Of a stretch of 64,000 nt of DNA, positions 1-8,158 are shown piece after piece. Position 1 is the stretch's first letter. Every line of letters starts with the position of its first letter. The notes under the pieces are model-generated. The model searched no databases and was not told the origin of the DNA. It worked only from the letters and a program-made list of their open reading frames with translations. The DNA comes from Rhodobacter sp. Har01. Its GTDB lineage: Bacteria > Pseudomonadota > Alphaproteobacteria > Rhodobacterales > Rhodobacteraceae. The translations under genes and the position numbers were made by a program. The stretch spans positions 1 through 64,000 of the forward strand of contig NZ_JAJCTD010000005.1 of the NCBI RefSeq assembly GCF_020564565.1, written 5' to 3'.

Positions 1-6
1 AATTCT

Positions 7-269
7 TTCCCTGTTCGGCCGAATTTCATTCCCTGATCCGCTGATTTAAGTTCCCTGTTCCTGAGGAGCAGGGAATTTGGCCGTAACCCACGGAAAACGC
101 GCGATGATTCCAGGTGGAAAATCGCCAAACTGGCCCTGGGAAATCGAAATTCCCTGATAATTCCCTGTTCTTCGCGCGCGGGCAAACCGAACGGGATGCG
201 CAGCCTGCGGAGACCAGGGGCGGGTTTGCAGGGAACTGAGGGAGGGTGCAGCGTCTTTCCTACAGGGAA
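7..269. repeat. TTCCCTG / CAGGGAA dispersed repeat block
   Basis: Eight copies of the heptamer TTCCCTG or its complement lie in about 260 bases: direct at 7, 29, 51, 150 and 161, inverted at 69, 229 and 263. The first three are spaced exactly 22 bases apart. The block lies outside the island boundary at 342, so it is host DNA that originally followed the tRNA-Ser gene. A 95-codon leftward frame crosses it, but its content comes from the repeats and I do not call it a gene. From memory, such blocks recur near tRNA genes in Rhodobacterales; their function is unknown to me. Confidence 0.6.
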
Positions 270-341
270 ACCGCCGTAACCTGCGGTTATTGGGGGCAGA
301 TTCCTTCCAGAACGGAAAGAGCAGGAATATCAAGGGGTTGA

Positions 342-355
342 TGGCGGAGACGAAG
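342..355. other. attL-like site (14-base copy of the tRNA-Ser 3' end)
   Basis: TGGCGGAGACGAAG here is identical and in the same orientation to 35657-35670, the CCA end and acceptor/T-stem of tRNA-Ser(GCU). Weaker identity continues for about 16 bases, including the GAACCC of the T-loop side. This is the expected displaced tRNA end left by a tyrosine integrase, and it sets the left edge of the island. Confidence 0.75.
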
Positions 356-428
356 AGCGATGAACCCGCGAAGGCTTCCTGTGATTATCAATATAAAACA
401 ATTGGTTAAACAGACTTACCCTTGGGCG

Positions 429-461
429 TGTGTAGCAGAATGTGTAGCAAGATGTGCAGCA
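429..461. repeat. Left integrase arm-type repeats, 3 x 9 bases at 12-base spacing
   Basis: TGTGTAGCA (429-437), TGTGTAGCA (441-449) and TGTGCAGCA (453-461) form a 12-base-period array about 75 bases inside the left att site. The same motif family with the same 12-base period occurs at 35533-35565 near the right att site. Arm-binding sites of tyrosine integrases have this placement. The stretch 356-639 otherwise holds no gene that I can support. Confidence 0.7.
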
Positions 462-639
462 GAAAAGGGAACTTGGTGAGCCTTGTCAGGGCTCGTCCAC
501 AGAGGCGGAGTGGACGACATTTCCGTATGTCCTGTCCAGATTCGGGTGAAGGCAGAGTCAAAGGTCGTTCCGGAAGAGCTACAACGGCCTACGACCTGAC
601 AACGCGTCCTAACACTCGTCGAATGCGGGACGGCGGATG

Positions 640-3039
640 TTACTCGCCGTTGCCGTAGATCCGGAGCAGAAGATCGGGATTTCCGCCTTCTCCTGCGAGT
701 TCCGCTTTCAAGTCCTTGAGAATGGGAAGGTATTTGATCTTCTTCTTGCTGAAAGCCTCCCGCGCGCGGGCGTCGCTGGGCAAGGGCTGCGTCGTCAGAT
801 CGTGTTCTGCATCTTCGATCACTTTCAGGAGGTCGTCGGCCAGCGGGTCATGACCGAGTAGGAGGCCGCGTGGTTCTGCAAGACGCCATCGCAGAACACC
901 TGCAACGAGGAACGGTGAATAGTTGAATGTCGTGTATGAGGTCCTCAAATTTCTTTTGAACTCGATGACGATCCGCTGGACCAGTTTCGTGACATCTTTC
1001 CGGTCGAGGGCCAGGGGAGCCGTGTTTGAACGCGACAGCAGGAACGCAATCGTGGCGCTTTCGTGCCGCCAGTTCCAATCACGGACCTCGGTATCCAAGA
1101 GGATCCTCAGGATGCGCCGTTCCGTCGTCTCGTCGCCCGTGATGCGACCAAGCCCCTGGTAGACGAGGATCCAGCTCGGATCACGCTGCACGAAGGGATG
1201 TCGGAACATCGGCATCCCGCGGCTTTCGATACAGTCGATCAGCCAATCGGCCACGACCGGCGGACAGCGGCGGAACTGCCATGTCAGGAACTTCAGCGCA
1301 GCGTTGTCGCTGTTCGAAGGACCGGGCCTGGCACACAGGCGGGCCTGCGTCGTCTCCAAGGCTCGTCGAGTGAGCGCATCCAGGCGCTCAATGTCGACCG
1401 CGTCGATCTGGTCGGGCAGGTCCCCATCGCTCGAAATGCAGTATTCCCCGAACGGGCGCGAGGCCATCCGCATGGCGAGTGTGTCCCAATCGACCGTGGC
1501 CTTGCGGCTTTCCTTCTCGAGCAGGGTGAATAGCCCGTCGGCCCGCTCACCGTCCTGCCAGGGTGCGAGGCCGGTCTTCAAGACGAGGCGTTCGGGGATC
1601 GAGGGGGCCTTGTCCATGACCGAGCCGATGATCGCGTCCCAGTCGCGCGGGTCGTCCTCAGCCTGCTCCCAGTCGATGGTGAAATGTCGCCCGAGTGCCG
1701 GTGCGTCGAGCACGATCCGGGCACGCCCTGCAGCGGGCTTCTGCTCGACCCAGAGCGACACCGGCGACGGCGACTTCAGCGGCACGTCGAGGGTCACCGT
1801 GGCCTTGCGCGGACGAGGTTCGGCCTCCTTGCGCAGGAAGACCGAGACGCTTGCGTGCCCGGCCGGGATCTGGAACTCGGCTGGTTCGCGGCTGCGATAG
1901 ACGTGACCGGCTTCGAGAGTTTCGGTCTCATCGATCAGGTCGAAGTTGCTCGCCCCGTTGCGGCCAAATACGATGGTCGACAGACGCGGCAGGAAGTCGA
2001 AGTAGACCGGGTCGCCGTCGCTTCGCCTGCGGGCGGCGACGAGGGCGCCATGGGCAACGGCGGTCTGGGGAAGTGAGACGGGGTCGCGCCCGACCTCACG
2101 CGCGACCAGGGCAAGGAGGGCGTCGCGGACCGGCCCATCGGACAGGGTTTCGACGAAGATCGCCGAGCAGTCGCCGAATCTGGGCATCGGAGTATCCAAC
2201 GCGATCTTCGGCAAGACAGTCTCACGCCCGAGGTCGATAAAGTCCCAGTCTCCTGTCGGTTGGCGCAGGACTTCGGTCGGACAGGGCAGGCCAAGGGCCA
2301 GGCGGCCAACCGAGCGGGCCCTGGCGAAGTGCGCTGTGCGGGCCGAGAACCCCTCGGGTCCGATGGCGATTTCGCGGGCTTTGCGGACGAGCGGCCCATA
2401 GCCGATTGCGCCGGGCACGAGGTCCGCGGCGCGCCGCCGTTCGGGAGCGAGGATTTCGCCGCTCCGGCCGCACGCCCGACGCAGGCGCAGTGTCTGCACG
2501 GAGAGTCCCCGCGCGGTTTGCGAGATTACCGCGACAGGGCCTTCCTTCGTGACGAGCCCAGCCTCGATGGCGGACAGCGCCGCCAGCACTGACCGCCAGA
2601 CCAGCATGGGATTGCGCAGCCGCGCCTCTCCCGCGGCGGCCAAAATGCGTTCTCGCACCAGTTCGGTCGTTTCGGGTGTGTCGTCGATGGCGATGGCGTT
2701 CCAAACGGCGCCCTTGGCTGCACCTTCAAAGGCGGCGGAGAGCTCGGCCGGGTAGGTGCCCTGCCCTTCGAGTAGGGTCCGAATGTCGACACGACGCCCT
2801 TCAAAACCAACATCGCCCCAGCCGCCGCCATTTCCATGCGGGGCCACGTCTGCCTGACGTCCGCCGACCCAGCGCGAGCTCCGGCCTTCCCCAACCTTGA
2901 CCACCGAGGTCAACGGTCCGCTTTCGCTGAACACGACCTCGCCGATCTGTTCGTCTTCGCCGGGCAACGAGGACCAGTTGCGGGCGGTGAAGTCCCGCCA
3001 GCCATTTACGTCGTGGCCGCCGACCTTGCGTTCGCTCAT
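640..3039 (-). CDS. Divergent Hsp70/DnaK-like protein, last gene of candidate defence operon
   Basis: 799 residues. Residues about 290-357 follow the Hsp70 pattern in order: a short hydrophobic strand then SDGPVRDALLALVARE (as in the GG-sRiP-vq segment), then AVAHGALVAA (as in eAVA-GAA), then YFDFLPRLSTIV (as in LLDVtPlslgi). A beta-rich segment to about 455 would match the Hsp70 substrate-binding sandwich. The N-terminus lacks the DnaK phosphate-1 motif (DLGTTNS type), so ATPase activity is doubtful. The last 340 residues look helical and I recognise nothing in them. The start ATG overlaps the upstream stop by four bases (ATGA), which indicates translational coupling. The Hsp70 relationship is my pattern reading and needs a profile search; otherwise this is an unknown protein. 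Confidence 0.6.
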   Translation of the reverse strand: MSERKVGGHDVNGWRDFTARNWSSLPGEDEQIGEVVFSESGPLTSVVKVGEGRSSRWVGGRQADVAPHGNGGGWGDVGFEGRRVDIRTLLEGQGTYPAELSAAFEGAAKGAVWNAIAIDDTPETTELVRERILAAAGEARLRNPMLVWRSVLAALSAIEAGLVTKEGPVAVISQTARGLSVQTLRLRRACGRSGEILAPERRRAADLVPGAIGYGPLVRKAREIAIGPEGFSARTAHFARARSVGRLALGLPCPTEVLRQPTGDWDFIDLGRETVLPKIALDTPMPRFGDCSAIFVETLSDGPVRDALLALVAREVGRDPVSLPQTAVAHGALVAARRRSDGDPVYFDFLPRLSTIVFGRNGASNFDLIDETETLEAGHVYRSREPAEFQIPAGHASVSVFLRKEAEPRPRKATVTLDVPLKSPSPVSLWVEQKPAAGRARIVLDAPALGRHFTIDWEQAEDDPRDWDAIIGSVMDKAPSIPERLVLKTGLAPWQDGERADGLFTLLEKESRKATVDWDTLAMRMASRPFGEYCISSDGDLPDQIDAVDIERLDALTRRALETTQARLCARPGPSNSDNAALKFLTWQFRRCPPVVADWLIDCIESRGMPMFRHPFVQRDPSWILVYQGLGRITGDETTERRILRILLDTEVRDWNWRHESATIAFLLSRSNTAPLALDRKDVTKLVQRIVIEFKRNLRTSYTTFNYSPFLVAGVLRWRLAEPRGLLLGHDPLADDLLKVIEDAEHDLTTQPLPSDARAREAFSKKKIKYLPILKDLKAELAGEGGNPDLLLRIYGNGE

Positions 3040-4568
3040 GGCAGGTCCCGATAGATCTCGCCCTTGATGAACGACCGAACCGCGTCGAGCCCGCCAGCCA
3101 GCGCCGCCCCCGACGCGCCGAGCGCGATGGCCTGGACCTGGATCCGGGCCTGGGTTTCCCAGGCGACCGCGGCCTCGCCATGGGCCGGGGTCAGGATCAG
3201 ACCGTGGCGCAGGACTTCCTGAGTGGCGAGGGGTTGTAGCTCGTGCAGCAACCGAGCGGCGTCTTGCGCAGCCTCTTCGAGGTCGACCGGGCCCATCGCG
3301 TGGGGGGTCCAGACCGCCACCCGGCGCGGCACTTCGGCTCGGCTTGGATCGGTTATCCGCAGCGCGACGTGGGCGCGGGCTGCGGTGAGCGGACCGCCGG
3401 GCTTTTCCGGCCTGGCCTGGATTTCCACGATCCGGTTGGTCTCGCGCAGCCAGAAGACGGCGATCGGGCGATCCTGCTCAAACCAGCGGCCTGTCACGGC
3501 TTCGGCCCGCCACGAGATCGGCGACTGGGCGATGAGCTGGGCCTCGTCCAGTTCGTCGATAGCCAGCGTAATCGCAAGCACAGCAAAATCTGTCCAGGTC
3601 TCGGCCTGCCAGGCCCAGAGGTCATCCTCGATCTTGCGCCGGCGCAAGAGCTTCTCCCAGGCTTCCAGCACCGCGTGATAGCTGCGGTCCTGCATCAGCA
3701 CGTAGTTCGGGATGACCCCAGCCTCGGCGATCGAGACGTCGAGCTCTGCCATCAAGGCGCCTATCGAGCGACAGGTTTTGCGGAAGGCATCGACGTCGCG
3801 AAACCTTCGGCTTTCCTTGGCGCGTGGGTGTTCGCGCATCCATTCGCGGGCCACATCGCTGGCCAGGCGCGAATAGGAATGCAGGACTCGGTTCTCGAGC
3901 GTGTCGAAGTTTTCCTTGCGCACGGTGGCAAGAATCCGTTGGGCCGCACCCGCGCGCTCGGGGACGTTGCGCCCGGGCTGGCGGCTGAGCCAGATCATCG
4001 AGGCGCGGTCCATTTCCTGGACCCGGTCGATCGGGGTGAGTTCACGGTGGCGGCGCAGCACCCGCCGGATTCGAGTAAGGAGGTCGCGCAAGATCGGGTG
4101 AAGGTTGCGGGCCTGGCGGACGATCTCGGCCATGCGCGGATCGGCCTCGTTCTCAGCCCGCTTCCAGGCCGCGCGCAACCGTCCCCAGGTGTCGTCGGGA
4201 ACGTCCAGTGCTTCTTCGAGCTCTTGGATCCGGGCGAGCACCTCGTTCATTCGCTGAAGCACGGCCGCCCCGGCTTCTTCCGGCGGGTTGGTCGGGTCGT
4301 TGCCCTTGCGCGGACGCAGCGGGAAGCCTTCCCGGTCCGGATGGGCGGCGTGGTCGCGCTTGGGGTAGGGGAAGAGGGCGAGGTTGATGTCGTGCTCACG
4401 CTGGCCCCCTTGGCTGTCGCGCCGGCGCACACCTCCCCTCATGATCACTACATGTTCGATACCATGGGGCGGTTTGCCCTCGAACTCGCCCATCAGGCAA
4501 TCGTCTGGACCGAATGCAGCACCTTCGGCCAGGAACTCGCGAGACCACGGGCGGGCACGCATATGCAT
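3036..4568 (-). CDS. McrC/DUF2357-like protein of candidate defence operon
   Basis: 510 residues from the ATG at 4568, which shares its A with the TGA of the upstream AAA+ gene (TGATG). A GTG at 4589 is a longer alternative. Residues about 224-235 read LENRVLHSYSRL, preceded by FDT, resembling the ENR-containing core of DUF2357, the N-terminal domain of McrC that docks on the McrB ring. The middle is rich in charged helices. In McrC a PD-(D/E)xK nuclease follows; here I find no convincing D...ExK, the nearest being VEIQAR near residue 375, so the nuclease may be degenerate. Position directly after an McrB-like ATPase supports the McrC assignment. Function as an adaptor or nuclease is inferred. 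Confidence 0.55.
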   Translation of the reverse strand: MHMRARPWSREFLAEGAAFGPDDCLMGEFEGKPPHGIEHVVIMRGGVRRRDSQGGQREHDINLALFPYPKRDHAAHPDREGFPLRPRKGNDPTNPPEEAGAAVLQRMNEVLARIQELEEALDVPDDTWGRLRAAWKRAENEADPRMAEIVRQARNLHPILRDLLTRIRRVLRRHRELTPIDRVQEMDRASMIWLSRQPGRNVPERAGAAQRILATVRKENFDTLENRVLHSYSRLASDVAREWMREHPRAKESRRFRDVDAFRKTCRSIGALMAELDVSIAEAGVIPNYVLMQDRSYHAVLEAWEKLLRRRKIEDDLWAWQAETWTDFAVLAITLAIDELDEAQLIAQSPISWRAEAVTGRWFEQDRPIAVFWLRETNRIVEIQARPEKPGGPLTAARAHVALRITDPSRAEVPRRVAVWTPHAMGPVDLEEAAQDAARLLHELQPLATQEVLRHGLILTPAHGEAAVAWETQARIQVQAIALGASGAALAGGLDAVRSFIKGEIYRDLP

Positions 4569-6592
4569 CAGCGGGTCACCCCGGTCCACACGAATTGCCC
4601 GGTGCCGTCGTTGGCCAACTGGATCGACGCGTTGATGGCCTCGGCCAACTTGTCGTCGCCGAACTCGTCGCGCACAAGGCCCTCGAGGCGAGTGAACTCA
4701 GCGCTCGCGGTCTCGACCTCGATGCCACGCAGTTTCGGCAGGAGCCGCATTTCGACCTGGTCGGCCAGCGCGTCCTCGAAGGGCCGCGCCCCCTCGACCT
4801 CGGGGTAGTTGGCCACATAGGCCATGATCGCGCGACCGAGCCTGTGCCCGAACGGCCGCTTGAAGTCCTTCATCAGGTCAACCAGCTTTTCGACCTGCTG
4901 GGTGGCGCCTCCACGACGATCGGCCTCCGAGATCGGTCGGACCCAGCGTTGCCAGGTCTTGCGCGACAGGGCGAGCGAGGGCTCGACCGTGCCTTCCGCA
5001 TGACCGCCCTTGATCTTCTTCGGCGCGGCGAAGCGCAGGATGTTGGCGCGGTCTACCACCTTTTCCGACAGTGACTGGGTGCTCTCGTCCTCGTTCATCG
5101 TGCCTGCAAACAGCAGGTTGTAGCCAGGGAAGATCCGCGGTGGGTTCACCATCTTGGGGATCTCCAGCTCGATCTCTGCGTCCTTGCGTTCATTCTTGTC
5201 CAAGACGGCGCCGGCAACGGGGCGGCTCTCGAGGCGGCTCAGGAAGTCCGAAAAGTAATACTCGACCCGGGCAAGATTCATCTCGTCGAGCAGGATCATC
5301 ATCATTCGATCCTTAACGGCATCCTCGTTGTTGATCTCGTCGAGTGCCCAGAGCGCGCGGGCCATATCGGTGGGGCGAAACTTGCCCTCGATGTAGTTGT
5401 AGAACCCCATGAGGTCCTGCGGGCTGTCCCAGCGCGGCTGCACCGGGACCTGCAGGAAGCCGATCCCCATCCCTGCCGCATACTGGCGCGGCAGTTGGCT
5501 TTTGCCGGTGCCCGAGATGCCGGCGAGGACGGCCATCTGTGTTGTCTCATTGACCTTCATGGCGGTGTGGAATGCGCGCAGGGTCCGCGACGGATACTCG
5601 AGGCCCTTGGCCTTCAGGCGGCGCTCCACGCGGTGCAGGGCATCGGCCTCGTTTTCGCGTGGGGCAGGTTCCCAGTCGGCAATCGCCAAGATGACTGGCG
5701 GAGCGACCTTGAGCTCGCGCAGCTGGTCCTCTTTCTCAGTGCCGTCGCCATCGACCGTGCGACCTTCCGCTTTTGCGATTTCGGCACGGAGATGGGCAAG
5801 GCGCGCTTCAAGACCGGCACGCGCTTCGCCCAACCCTTCGATCTCGCCCTGGGTGCGCCGAAGCTCCAGACTGATCGCGGCCAGTTCCGCTTCGATCCCG
5901 CCGTGTCTGGCCTGCGCGTCCGCCAGCGTGGCACGTTCTGCCGCGACCCGGGTGGACACCTCTTCCAACTCGTCGGCCTGGGCCTGAACCCTCCCTTCGA
6001 TCCGCGCGCATGCGCCCTCGAGTTCGTGCTTGCGGTCAGTCAGGATCTCGACTTGCTTCTCGGCATCCTCAAGGCGATGCAACTCGTCGCGCATAGCCTC
6101 GACTTTCTCTGCAATTGCATGGTGATCCGCCGTAAGCCGGTCGATCTGCCCGACAAGCACTTCAGCCTTCTCGAGGCGCTCCTTGATCGAGTTAAACTCG
6201 GCACGCAGCGGGGCGATCTCGCTTTCAAGTGCCATCCGCTCGGTCAACGCCGCTTCGACCTCCTGCCGCACTCCGAGAACCTCGTCGCGCCGCTGGCGGA
6301 GTTGCTCCCATTCTTCGAGCAGGTCTTCCTTCTGGCGGCGCAGCCCATCGACTTCCGCCCCAAGGTCGGCAACGACAGCCATTGCTTCCCGCCGCTTTTC
6401 GATCTCCTCCTCGAGATCGGCCATCAGGAGTCTTTTCTCCTCGAGCCGCTTGGCATAGATCGCCAGCTCCTCGATCGGACCGGCGGCAGTGATCGCCCGG
6501 TCGTGCCGCGACGCGAGAAAGAGCTGGACCATCGCGAGCAGGACCAAGCTCACCGCCACGACGAAGACCACCAGGATGATATCGGTTTCCAT
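4568..6592 (-). CDS. Membrane-anchored coiled-coil McrB-like AAA+ ATPase
   Basis: 674 residues from the ATG at 6592, which has an AGGA eight bases upstream; a TTG at 6598 would add two residues. Domain order: one transmembrane helix at about 5-28, a long charged coiled coil to about 290, then an AAA+ domain. Walker A is GISGTGKS (about 358-365), Walker B is LLDEMN (about 434-439) followed by LARVEYYFSDFL, and the sensor region is GTMNEDES. This arrangement is that of the McrB/MoxR branch. McrB itself carries MNxxD for GTP; here an acidic E stands in place of that D, so nucleotide choice is open. The coil plus TM anchor suggests a membrane-tethered sensor or assembly scaffold. It forms one operon with its neighbours. 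Confidence 0.8.
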   Translation of the reverse strand: METDIILVVFVVAVSLVLLAMVQLFLASRHDRAITAAGPIEELAIYAKRLEEKRLLMADLEEEIEKRREAMAVVADLGAEVDGLRRQKEDLLEEWEQLRQRRDEVLGVRQEVEAALTERMALESEIAPLRAEFNSIKERLEKAEVLVGQIDRLTADHHAIAEKVEAMRDELHRLEDAEKQVEILTDRKHELEGACARIEGRVQAQADELEEVSTRVAAERATLADAQARHGGIEAELAAISLELRRTQGEIEGLGEARAGLEARLAHLRAEIAKAEGRTVDGDGTEKEDQLRELKVAPPVILAIADWEPAPRENEADALHRVERRLKAKGLEYPSRTLRAFHTAMKVNETTQMAVLAGISGTGKSQLPRQYAAGMGIGFLQVPVQPRWDSPQDLMGFYNYIEGKFRPTDMARALWALDEINNEDAVKDRMMMILLDEMNLARVEYYFSDFLSRLESRPVAGAVLDKNERKDAEIELEIPKMVNPPRIFPGYNLLFAGTMNEDESTQSLSEKVVDRANILRFAAPKKIKGGHAEGTVEPSLALSRKTWQRWVRPISEADRRGGATQQVEKLVDLMKDFKRPFGHRLGRAIMAYVANYPEVEGARPFEDALADQVEMRLLPKLRGIEVETASAEFTRLEGLVRDEFGDDKLAEAINASIQLANDGTGQFVWTGVTR

Positions 6593-6610
6593 GTTCAATC
6601 GTCCTTAGCG

Positions 6611-8158
6611 CTATTGGGCAGGTGCGTCGGTTGGGGTCGGTGTCGCCAGAAGCCGGCCGAGGCGTTCGCGCTCGGCCGCTTGCTTGGCAAGGATGTCGTC
6701 AAGCCCGGTGCCCGCCCGATCAATCTGGCCCTCAAGGTCCTGCTTCCGGGTGGTCAGCCCGTCGATGGTGGACCGCAGCTGTGTTGCCTCGGCCTTGAGG
6801 GGGCCAAGGGTCGCCTCCATGGAATCGGTTTCGGCCTGGAGCCCCGCAACTACCTGAGCCAGCTCCTCGCGGCGTGGTGCGAGCGTCGCGATCTCGACGG
6901 TGAGCGTCTGGGCCTTCGCCTCTGTGGCGGCGGCGTCGCTCTGCGCTTGGGCCAAGTCCGCTTCGGCAGCGATCACCGCGGCCCGGGCGGATTCGGCCCG
7001 TTTCTCGAGGTCTGGCAGGGTGCTTTCCAATGCAGTCCGCTCTGCGTTCATCCGCGAGAGGGTTTCCTGCAGGGTTGCGACCTGCTGGCGCAGCGCATCC
7101 AGACCGGTGACGTCCTGTTGGGCCGCCTCGACCTTGGCGGTAAGGATTGCGAGCTCCTGTTGTTCCGTCGAAAGGTCGGCCTGCACGGCGGTAACCTGGC
7201 TTTTCAGGCTGTTGAGCTTCCCCGCAGCCTCGGTGACCCGTGCCTCTGCGGCCTGCGCACGCGCCTCGGCTTCCGCGGCGGCGGCCTGTTTTGACTCGAG
7301 GTCCGCGAGGAGGACCGCACGTTGCTGTTCCAGCTCGGCCACCTGGGCTTTGAGCCCGGTGATCTGCTGGGTCAGCCCGGCGAGTTCGGTCTGCTTTTCG
7401 GCGAGCTGGGCCTCTGCAGTGCGAAGGGCCTCGGTCGCCTCGGCGAGGCCGCTGCGCGCGGTCGCCTCCTCCTGCTTGAGCGCAGCGACGCTTTCGGTGA
7501 GGCGGTCCTCGTCCGCCTGCAACTGCTCGACCCGACGCATGGCTGCCTCCAGATCCACCACCTGCGGGCCGAGTGACTCGACCTGTTCCTGCAGGCCGTC
7601 GCGGACGGGCGTCAGGCTGGAGATTACCCCGTTGATCCGGTCGGCCTCAGCCTTGCGATCCGCCACGTCCCGTTCGACCGTTGCGAGCTCGGTCCGCCCC
7701 TTGGCAAGTTCAGTTTCCAACGCCCGTTTATCCCGTTCGAGCGCCGTGACATCCGCCCGCAGGCTGGCGACCGTGGCGATGGTTTCTTTGGCCTCGTCGA
7801 GCTGGCCGGAAAGCCGCCCGATATCATCCGCGAGGGCATCCCTGCGGGCCAGGACTCCCGCCAGTTCCTGGTTCTGGGTGGTGAGGTTGGCCTCGACCTG
7901 CGACAGATCCTCGAGTTTCGCAGTTGCTTCAGCGGTGGACTGGGTGATCTGATCTCGCGTCGCCGAAAGCGTCACGCGCGCGCCTTCGAGCTGGGACCTG
8001 AAGAACGCCTCATCAGCAATGATTTTGCCATATTGCGCGTCGAGCGCGTTGACCCGGTAGACGAGAAAGCCGGAGGCAGACACCGCGACGGTCGCGAGGA
8101 CGGCCGCGATCACGGTGTTGCGGGTCGCCTTAGGAAAGGTCACGTTCGATGATGTCAA
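6611..8158 (-). CDS. Transmembrane coiled-coil protein of candidate defence operon
   Basis: 515 residues. A single transmembrane helix lies at about 14-34; the remainder to about 500 is almost uninterrupted coiled coil rich in Ala, Glu, Gln and Arg. There is no enzymatic motif. The start is TTG at 8158, preceded by GGAGG at good spacing, and it lies 29 bases inside the end of the helicase gene, so the two are translationally coupled. The next gene follows after 18 bases and has the same TM-plus-coil architecture, so the two proteins may form a mixed membrane-anchored bundle. Such coils are low complexity, and homology to SMC or tail-fibre proteins should not be inferred from them. Role inferred from context only. 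Confidence 0.75.
   Translation of the reverse strand: MTSSNVTFPKATRNTVIAAVLATVAVSASGFLVYRVNALDAQYGKIIADEAFFRSQLEGARVTLSATRDQITQSTAEATAKLEDLSQVEANLTTQNQELAGVLARRDALADDIGRLSGQLDEAKETIATVASLRADVTALERDKRALETELAKGRTELATVERDVADRKAEADRINGVISSLTPVRDGLQEQVESLGPQVVDLEAAMRRVEQLQADEDRLTESVAALKQEEATARSGLAEATEALRTAEAQLAEKQTELAGLTQQITGLKAQVAELEQQRAVLLADLESKQAAAAEAEARAQAAEARVTEAAGKLNSLKSQVTAVQADLSTEQQELAILTAKVEAAQQDVTGLDALRQQVATLQETLSRMNAERTALESTLPDLEKRAESARAAVIAAEADLAQAQSDAAATEAKAQTLTVEIATLAPRREELAQVVAGLQAETDSMEATLGPLKAEATQLRSTIDGLTTRKQDLEGQIDRAGTGLDDILAKQAAERERLGRLLATPTPTDAPAQ

Noticed and set aside
46..333. 95-codon leftward frame
   Set aside because: It reads through the TTCCCTG repeat block and has no ribosome site or protein-like composition.
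422..658. Open frame beginning with repeated Met-Cys-Ser codons
   Set aside because: Its repeats are the translation of the 12-base integrase arm-site array, not protein structure.
3243..4808. 521-codon frame antisense to the McrC-like gene, with a similar 599-codon frame at 5495-7294
   Set aside because: High-GC shadow frames; the opposite strand carries the motif-bearing genes.
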